Position numbers and translations under genes: made by a program. This document shows positions 40,420 to 42,520 of a stretch of DNA of 42,520 nucleotides, in pieces (the stretch's first letter is position 1; each line of letters starts with the position of its first letter). The stretch is taken from positions 1 through 42,520 of the forward strand of contig NZ_JBFAPC010000031.1 in assembly GCF_040675535.1 (NCBI RefSeq). Reading direction: 5' to 3'. The notes beneath the pieces were generated by a model, which made no database searches, had not been told where the DNA came from, and was given only the letters and a program-made list of their open reading frames with translations. The DNA is from Patulibacter sp040675535 (lineage in GTDB: Bacteria; Actinomycetota; Thermoleophilia; Solirubrobacterales; Solirubrobacteraceae).

Positions 40420-41037
40420 TCAGGGAGCCTCGGTGCGCTGCGCACCCGAGAGCTCGCGGATCACCTCGAGCGCCCCGCCCGCGTTGCGCCCGTGGACCGC
40501 GGCCACCAGCACGCCGGACGCCCGGCCCGAGCGGATCGGGAGGCCGAAGGCGCGATCGCCGACGAGGACCGGGGCGATCGCCGGGGAGCCCGCCTGCGCC
40601 TTCCAGTCCTTCAGCGCCGGCGCCAGGTCGTAGAGCCCGCCGTCCGCGGCGAGCGCGGTCACCTGCGCGGCGTCCTCCGCGAGGTAGACGTCGCAGTCCT
40701 CCGACTCCGTCCGCTGCCGCTGCGTGAACGCGGCCAGCGATCGGCCGGCGCCATCGGGGAAGCCGAGCGTCGAGACCTGCAGGCGCTCCGTCGCCGCGTC
40801 GAACCGCCGGACGGTCGACTCCAGCAGGCGCATCTGGGCCAGCGGCCCGCAGATGCCGACCGCGCCGACGGCGTCCTTCGCCATCCCGGCGTCCAGGCCC
40901 TTGGCGTCCTTCTCCAGCGCGGACGCCGTGGTCGTCGCCGACACGGCGGTCGTGGAGTCGCCGCCCGAGCCGCCCCCGCAGGCGGCGAGGGCCACGGAGC
41001 ACGTCAGGAGCGTCGTGAGGAGCAGGCGCGAGATCAT
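40420..41037 (-). CDS. Putative lipoprotein of unknown function
   Basis: A 205-residue protein with a lipoprotein signal: hydrophobic start MISRLLLTTLLTC, lipobox VALAAC with the lipidated Cys at residue 20, then a Gly/Ser/Thr-rich spacer (GGGSGGDSTTAVS). The mature part has two further Cys (near GICGPL and EDCDVY) that could form a disulfide. I do not recognise a domain. It starts 4 bases after the NCS2 permease stop on the same strand, so the two are probably one operon and it may sit on the outer face of the membrane beside the permease. A role as binding protein is inference only. Confidence 0.8.
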   Translation of the reverse strand: MISRLLLTTLLTCSVALAACGGGSGGDSTTAVSATTTASALEKDAKGLDAGMAKDAVGAVGICGPLAQMRLLESTVRRFDAATERLQVSTLGFPDGAGRSLAAFTQRQRTESEDCDVYLAEDAAQVTALAADGGLYDLAPALKDWKAQAGSPAIAPVLVGDRAFGLPIRSGRASGVLVAAVHGRNAGGALEVIRELSGAQRTEAP

Positions 41038-41041
41038 GGGG

Positions 41042-42394
41042 TCAGACGGTCCCGTAGGAGAAGTACCAGACGAAGACGGCGGCGACGGCGCCGAGGAGGG
41101 GGTGCACGTCGCGCCAGCGACCGCGGAGCACCGCGATCAGGACGTAGAGGATGACGCCCGCGCCGACGCCGTTGGCGATCGAGTACGTGAAGGGCATCAG
41201 GACGACGGTGGCGAAGGCCGGCAACGCGACCCCGATGTCGTCCCAGTCGATCGACGCGATCTGCCCGATCATCAGCGCGCCGACCACGACGAGGACGGGG
41301 CCCGTCGCTGCCGACGGGATGACCGCGGCGACCGGGGCCAGGAACATGCAGAGCAGGAAGGCGACGCCGGCGACGACGTTGGCCAGCCCCGTCCGGGCGC
41401 CCTGTGCGGCACCGGCGGTGCTCTCGACGAAGATCGTGTTCGACGACGCCGAGGCGGCGCCGCCGGCGATCGCGCCGGCGGACTCCACGAGCAGGATCCG
41501 GCGCAGCATCGGCAGGCGGCCCTCGTCGTCGACGAGCTCCGCGCGGCGGCCGACGGCCAGTGCCGTGCCCATCGCGTCGAAGAAGTTCGCCATCAGGACG
41601 GCGACGACGACCGCGATCGCCGCGCCGACGCCCAGGACGTCGAAGACGTTGAACGAGACGTCGCCGACCAGTCCGAAGTCCGGGGTCGACGTGACGCCGT
41701 CGGGGAGCTCGGCCCCCGGCACGGGCGTCCCGCTGGCGATCCCGTTGATGACGATGCCCAGCACGGTCGCCAGGAGGATCCCGAGCAGCAGCGCCGCCGG
41801 GACCCGGCGCGCCACGAGGACGGCGATCGCCACCAGGCCGACGACGAAGACCAGGGTGTTCCACGTGGCGATCTCGCCGTTGAGCGCGACGATCGTCCCG
41901 CCGTCCTTCGGGTGCTGCACGATCCCCGCGTTGACGAGGCCGATCAGCGCGATGAAGAGCCCGATGCCCGCGCCGATCGAGCGCTTCAGCACGTCGGGGA
42001 TCGCGTTCATGATCGCCTCGCGCAGCCCGGCGAGGACGAGCACGAGCATGATCACGCCCTCGATCACGACGACACCCATGGCGTCGGACCAGTCCAGGCC
42101 GCGCCCGGCGACGAGCGCGTAGGTCACGAAGGCGTTGATCCCGAGTCCGGCGGCGAGGGCCATCGGGACGTTGGCGAAGACGCCCATCGCGATCGTCATC
42201 AGGCTGGCGACCAGCGCCGTCGCGGTGACGAGCGCGGCGTGGTCGAGCTTCAGGCCCGTGCCGTCGGCCACCGATCCGAGGATCGCGGGGTTGACGGCGA
42301 GGATGTAGGCCATCGTCGCGAAGGTCGCGAGGCCTGCGAGGACCTCGGTGCGCACGGTGCTGCCGCGCTCGGAGATGCGGAAGAAGCGGTCCAT
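41042..42394 (-). CDS. NCS2 purine permease (AzgA/GhxP type)
   Basis: Membrane protein importing purine bases such as adenine, guanine or hypoxanthine, driven by protons. The 450-residue protein has the AzgA-group beginning MDRFFRISERGSTVRTEVLAGLATFATMAYILAVNPAIL, followed by about 12-14 hydrophobic segments. The family signatures NVPMALAAGLGINAFVTYAL and LMANFFDAMGTALAVG are present, with ASSNTIFVESTAGAAQGARTGL near residue 315. The exact purine cannot be told from this. The ATG at 42394 follows CCGAGACGACC. A lipoprotein gene follows after 4 bases. Confidence 0.95.
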   Translation of the reverse strand: MDRFFRISERGSTVRTEVLAGLATFATMAYILAVNPAILGSVADGTGLKLDHAALVTATALVASLMTIAMGVFANVPMALAAGLGINAFVTYALVAGRGLDWSDAMGVVVIEGVIMLVLVLAGLREAIMNAIPDVLKRSIGAGIGLFIALIGLVNAGIVQHPKDGGTIVALNGEIATWNTLVFVVGLVAIAVLVARRVPAALLLGILLATVLGIVINGIASGTPVPGAELPDGVTSTPDFGLVGDVSFNVFDVLGVGAAIAVVVAVLMANFFDAMGTALAVGRRAELVDDEGRLPMLRRILLVESAGAIAGGAASASSNTIFVESTAGAAQGARTGLANVVAGVAFLLCMFLAPVAAVIPSAATGPVLVVVGALMIGQIASIDWDDIGVALPAFATVVLMPFTYSIANGVGAGVILYVLIAVLRGRWRDVHPLLGAVAAVFVWYFSYGTV

Positions 42395-42520
42395 GGTCGT
42401 CTCGGGGGGGCGTCGGTCGGGGGATCGTCCGCGCGCGGCCGGGCCGGGCCCGGGCGGCGGACGAGGGGCGAAGGCTACGACCGCGGGCGGGCGGAGCGCG
42501 GCTCCCCCGCGCCGGCGACG
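42395..42520. other. Upstream region of the NCS2 permease
   Basis: GC-rich end of the window, upstream of the permease gene on the minus strand. A TAGCCT box (42473-42478) could be a -10, without a convincing -35. I see no purine riboswitch core and no supported gene. Confidence 0.4.

Noticed and set aside
42395..42520. Possible purine riboswitch before the NCS2 permease.
   Set aside because: No conserved purine aptamer core is visible, and the region is almost pure G/C.
1..42520. Mobile elements, CRISPR arrays, tRNA genes, prophage or toxin-antitoxin genes.
   Set aside because: No transposase, spaced direct repeats, cloverleaf sequences or phage or toxin families were recognised, and base composition is even.

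Overview
The window is very GC-rich, nearly gap-free bacterial chromosome with almost all third codon positions G or C, frequent GTG starts, 4-base ATGA/GTGA gene overlaps and GC-rich hairpin terminators without U-tracts. Together with a GlgE-type glucan pathway and an actinobacterial-style rRNA leader motif this points to an actinomycetota chromosome. A Thermoleophilia/Solirubrobacterales-like host is my best guess, but that is inference, since no rRNA lies inside the window. I see no mobile element, CRISPR array, phage gene or tRNA.

Layout. (1) 1-414: promoter and leader of an rRNA operon leaving the window on the minus strand, behind tyrS. (2) 415-4385: tyrS (-) and a class A penicillin-binding protein (+), divergent. 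(3) 4430-10627: a minus-strand run ilvE, cimA, DegT-type aminotransferase, argH, 3-methyladenine DNA glycosylase. (4) 10969-13916: a 64-aa unknown protein (+), thiC (-) behind a TPP riboswitch, and a secreted HAD phosphatase (+). (5) 13999-30842: the glucan/trehalose island. Eight minus-strand genes (glgE, treS, mak, glgB, treZ, treX, treY, GT4 glycosyltransferase) overlap one another at every junction; divergently lie a short malQ and an SGNH hydrolase. (6) 30909-40339: glyoxalase-like protein, leuB, two luciferase-like monooxygenases, DUF2254 membrane protein, methyltransferase, leuD, leuC and an XRE-cupin regulator, all on minus. (7) 40420-42394: lipoprotein and NCS2 purine permease.

How they work together. 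The island encodes both the GlgE route (trehalose to maltose by TreS, maltose to maltose-1-phosphate by Mak, polymer by GlgE, branches by GlgB) and the TreXYZ route that returns glucan to trehalose, so one transcript could run a closed trehalose-glucan cycle. The GT4 enzyme may supply primer glucan or maltose-1-phosphate. No ADP-glucose pyrophosphorylase or glucan phosphorylase is in the window. CimA, LeuC/LeuD, LeuB and IlvE together cover most of the citramalate route to isoleucine and part of leucine synthesis.

The most noteworthy points are the fully overlapped GlgE+TreXYZ operon, the compact TreY and MalQ, the Arg/Ala/Lys-rich insert in the secreted phosphatase, the unknown 64-aa protein, and the regulator with a palindrome over its own -10 box.
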